A stretch of 7,650 bases of DNA, taken from positions 1 through 7,650 of the forward strand of contig RFZR01000070.1 of the NCBI GenBank assembly GCA_009920595.1, in the 5' to 3' direction. Numbering within the stretch: the first letter of the stretch is position 1; every line of letters starts with the position of its first letter. The DNA is from Alphaproteobacteria bacterium (GTDB lineage: Bacteria > Pseudomonadota > Alphaproteobacteria > Rhizobiales > Beijerinckiaceae). The notes below the pieces were generated by a model. That model saw only the letters and a program-made list of their open reading frames with translations, did not search any database and was not told the DNA's origin. The position numbers and the translations under genes were made by a program. Below, in pieces: positions 4,897 to 7,650 of the stretch.

Positions 4897-6428
4897 CCGT
4901 TTGGACTTATGAAGGCCCGCCCCATGTCGGCGCGATGCGCATCGCTACCGCAATGAAGGGGCTTCATTATGTTCTGCATGCGCCGCAAGGCGACACTTAT
5001 GCCGATCTTCTTTTCACGATGATTGAGCGTCGTAATGCGCGTCCACCTGTGACTTACACGACGTTTCAGGCGCGTGATCTTGGTGGCGATACGGCAGAAC
5101 TTTTCAAGACATCATGCTTTGATGCTTATGAGCGCTTCATGCCGGAAGCGATGATTGTCGGCGCTTCATGCACGGCGGAACTCATTCAAGATGATCCGGG
5201 GGGCCTTGCTAAAGCACTCGCCTTGCCAATTCCCGTCATTCCGCTTGAATTGCCTTCTTATCAAAAGAAAGAAAATTGGGGCGCAGCTGAAACCTTCTAT
5301 CGCATTGTGCGTGAATTGGCGCGCGGTGATGGTGATCGCGCGACACGCAATCCAAAGAGCTGCAATATTCTCGGCCCCACCGCTTTGGGCTTCCGCCATC
5401 GCGATGATGTGGTCGAAATCAAAAGATTACTCGGTGCGCTGGGCATTACCGTGAATGTGGTTGCACCGCTTGATGCGCGCCCGTCCGATATCGCGCGTTT
5501 GGGCGATGCCGCCTTCAATGTCGTGCTTTATCCAGAGATTGCAGAACCCGCGGCGCGCTATCTTGCAAAAACGCTTGGCCAACCGATGACAACATTTGTG
5601 CCCATCGGCGTTCATGCCACTCGCGATTTCATTCGCGAAGTTGCCGAGCTCGCAGGTGTGAATCCGGATGATGTATTAAATGATCGTCAGAGCCGTTTGC
5701 CTTGGTATTCGGCGTCTGTTGATTCCACCTATCTCACGGGCAAACGCGTTTTTATCTTTGGTGATGCGACGCATGCGCTGGCGGCAGCGCGCATTGCAAA
5801 ACAAGAACTTGGCTTCGACGTTGTGGGCCTGGGCACGTTTAGCCGTGAATTTGCGCGCCCCATGCGCGAAGCCGCTGCTGCGCTCGGTTTAGAAGCGCTC
5901 ATCACCGATGATTATCTCGATGTTGAAAAGGCCATCATTGACGCACAGCCGGAACTCATTCTCGGCACGCAGATGGAACGGCACATCGCGAAACGGTTGG
6001 GCCTTCCTTGCGCTGTGATTTCAGCGCCTGTGCATGTGCAAGATTTCCCCGCGCGCCATTCGCCGCAAATGGGTTTTGAAGGCGCAAATGTGATTTTCGA
6101 CACATGGGTTCATCCTTTGATGATGGGCCTTGAAGAACATCTTCTTGCGATGTTCCGCAATGATCATGAATTTCACGATGGTGCGGCCCCCTCGCATCTT
6201 GGTCATGCACCGCGCGCGCCAGAACCGGAGGCCGTGCAAACAGCGCCATCAGAAAAAGCACCCATCATCACAGGCTGGGCGGCGGACGCTGAAAAAGAGC
6301 TCAATAAAATTCCCTTCTTCGTGCGCGGAAAAGCGCGCCGCAACACTGAACGCTACGCCGCCGAACGCGGTGTGCCCTTGATTACGATTGAGACACTCTA
6401 CGATGCCAAAGCGCATTTCAGCCGATAG
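4887..6428 (+). CDS. bchB: DPOR subunit B, BchB
   Basis: BchB is the light-independent protochlorophyllide reductase subunit B, partner of BchN in the catalytic NB complex. The 513-residue product is full length. Asp36 (APQGDTYAD) is the unusual aspartate ligand that completes the NB [4Fe-4S] cluster with the three BchN cysteines. Asp279 (SASVDSTYLTGKR) fits the catalytic proton-donor Asp274 of Rhodobacter capsulatus. Further family blocks are VGASCTAELIQDDPGGLA (91-108), PVIPLELPSYQKKEN (116-130), VFIFGDATHA (288-297), and the C-terminal small domain WAADAEKELNKIPFFVRGKARRNTE, which is typical of BchB and its relatives. The start ATG at 4887 overlaps bchN by 10 nt behind a G-run (4876-4881). 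The last 26 nt contain the bchH start in another frame. The ATPase partner BchL is not in the window and is expected further right. Confidence 0.97.
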   Translation: MQLTVWTYEGPPHVGAMRIATAMKGLHYVLHAPQGDTYADLLFTMIERRNARPPVTYTTFQARDLGGDTAELFKTSCFDAYERFMPEAMIVGASCTAELIQDDPGGLAKALALPIPVIPLELPSYQKKENWGAAETFYRIVRELARGDGDRATRNPKSCNILGPTALGFRHRDDVVEIKRLLGALGITVNVVAPLDARPSDIARLGDAAFNVVLYPEIAEPAARYLAKTLGQPMTTFVPIGVHATRDFIREVAELAGVNPDDVLNDRQSRLPWYSASVDSTYLTGKRVFIFGDATHALAAARIAKQELGFDVVGLGTFSREFARPMREAAAALGLEALITDDYLDVEKAIIDAQPELILGTQMERHIAKRLGLPCAVISAPVHVQDFPARHSPQMGFEGANVIFDTWVHPLMMGLEEHLLAMFRNDHEFHDGAAPSHLGHAPRAPEPEAVQTAPSEKAPIITGWAADAEKELNKIPFFVRGKARRNTERYAAERGVPLITIETLYDAKAHFSR

Positions 6429-7650
6429 ATCCGGTCTCCGGGTCGTCATACTGACGCTGGACAATCATGTGTCCGGCGCGGTGGCGCGCGTCCGGGATTA
6501 AGCGTCACCGTTCATGCGGCTTCGAATTGGGCCGATCCGGCACTCTTGAATGCATGCATCGCCGACATCGAAGACGGCGACATCATCATCGCCAATATGC
6601 TCTTTATGGAAGATCATATTCGCGCCGTGATGCCCGCACTCGAAGCGCGACGCGAATCTTGCGACGCGATGGTTGTCTTCATGTCGTCGGGCGAAGTGAT
6701 CAAGCTCACAAAGCTTGGCCGCTTCCGTATGGATGCGCCCACAGGCGCAGTTGTGAATCTTCTTAAAAAACTGCGCGGCGGTAAAACCGAGGATGCGGGC
6801 GACAAAGCCAAAGCCGGTGCGCGTCAATTACAAATGCTGAAGCGTCTGCCCAAAATTTTGCGCTTTATCCCGGGTACCGCTCAAGATGTGCGCGCCTATT
6901 TCTTGACGATGCAATATTGGCTTGCGGGATCAGAAGACAATCTTGCTCATCTCGTTCGCTTCCTCGTCGCGCGTTATGGCAACACGAAGCGTGCAGGCCT
7001 TTCAACGCCTGCTTATGAAGCGCCAAAATCCTATCCGGAAGTGGGGCTTTATCACCCGCGCGCGAAAGGGCGTATCGCCACAGATTTATCCGCGCTTCCA
7101 AAAGGTCCACAGGATGCCAAAGGCACTGTTGGGCTCTTGTTGATGCGCTCTTACGTGCTCTCCGGCGATACCGGCCATTATGATGGAGCAATTGCGGCTT
7201 TTGAAGCTGCGGGACTGCGTGTGATTCCGAGTTTCGCGACTGGTCTTGATCAACGCCCTGCGATTGAGGCCTATTTCCGCGACAAAAGCGGTACCAAGAT
7301 TGATGCGCTTGTATCGCTCACGGGTTTCTCGCTTGTTGGGGGCCCAGCCTATAATGATGCACGCGCTGCAGAAAATATCTTAGCTGAATTGGATATCCCC
7401 TATATTGCCGCGCAGCCGGTTGAATTCCAATCTGTTACGGAATGGGAAGCCTCGCCCCGCGGCCTTCATCCGATTGAAACCACAATGATGGTGGCGATTC
7501 CGGAACTTGATGGCGCGATCATGCCGATGGTGTTTGGTGGCCGTGGTGATGGCACGATTGGTGAACGTACCATGATGGCGCATCCCGAACGTGTAAAAAA
7601 ACTCGCTCAACGTGTCGAAGCGATGATTGCGTTGAGACGCTCTGAAAAGG
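6403..7650 (+). pseudogene. bchH: Magnesium chelatase large subunit BchH, 5' part, with a frame-breaking deletion
   Basis: BchH is the porphyrin-binding catalytic subunit of Mg-chelatase. With BchI and BchD it inserts Mg into protoporphyrin IX. The family-like start MPKRISADRSGLRVV begins at ATG 6403, inside the end of bchB (26-nt overlap). It continues as ILTLDNHVSGAVARVR and then hits TAA at 6499-6501. The BchH match resumes in frame 3 from about 6489 (RPGLSVTVHAASNWADPAL) and stays open to the right edge for about 384 codons. It includes IIIANMLFMEDHIRAVMPAL, CDAMVVFMSSGEVIKLT, LRFIPGTAQDVRAYFLTMQY and GGRGDGTIGERTMMAHPERV. Roughly seven residues normally between the AR-rich helix and PGL are absent. 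The phase requires a loss of 3n+1 nt, about 19-25 nt, near 6489-6497. Only about a third of the ~1,200-residue protein is inside the window. An in-frame ATG at 6597 could start a shortened product, but it would lack the conserved N terminus. Confidence 0.9.

Noticed and set aside
6467..6766. 99-residue plus-strand reading frame between bchB and the bchH body
   Set aside because: It is a shadow frame across the bchH N-terminal region; the overlapping frames carry the clear BchH matches.

Overview
The window is a piece of a photosynthesis gene cluster from an anoxygenic phototrophic (or recently phototrophic) alphaproteobacterium. Two observations support this: the gene products are recognisable purple-bacterial bacteriochlorophyll (BChl) proteins, and the order bchG - ppsR - aerR/ppaA | bchF - bchN - bchB - bchH matches clusters I know from Rhodopseudomonas and Bradyrhizobium-type Hyphomicrobiales. 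By eye the GC content is moderate for this group. I cannot name the genus.

Left arm (minus strand, read right to left): aerR/ppaA (B12-binding antirepressor or regulator), then ppsR/crtJ (PAS-PAS-HTH repressor) 13 nt later, then the 5' part of bchG (BChl synthase), which runs off the left edge. The 53-nt ppsR-bchG gap holds PpsR-type half-sites and a possible bchG promoter.

Centre: a 316-nt divergent control region (2829-3144) lies between aerR and bchF. It carries two back-to-back PpsR-type 18-bp sites (3028-3061). These overlap the -35 elements of promoter candidates facing both ways. A strong 8-bp-stem inverted repeat sits in the aerR leader.

Right arm (plus strand): bchF (3-vinyl-bacteriochlorophyllide hydratase), bchN and bchB (the two NB-component subunits of dark-operative protochlorophyllide reductase, DPOR), and bchH (large Mg-chelatase subunit, running off the right edge). 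The genes overlap (4, 10 and 26 nt), so this looks like a translationally coupled operon.

The most notable point is that two of the four right-arm genes do not read through. bchF has lost an estimated ~56 nt and shifts frame after residue 46. bchH has lost an estimated ~19-25 nt and shifts frame about 30 codons in. On both sides of each lesion the protein remains strongly family-like, and bchN and bchB are intact with all their Fe-S ligands. The lesions are therefore either very recent inactivating deletions (incipient loss of phototrophy) or sequence/assembly errors. The window alone cannot decide. I see no undescribed gene system, mobile element, CRISPR array, tRNA or rRNA.
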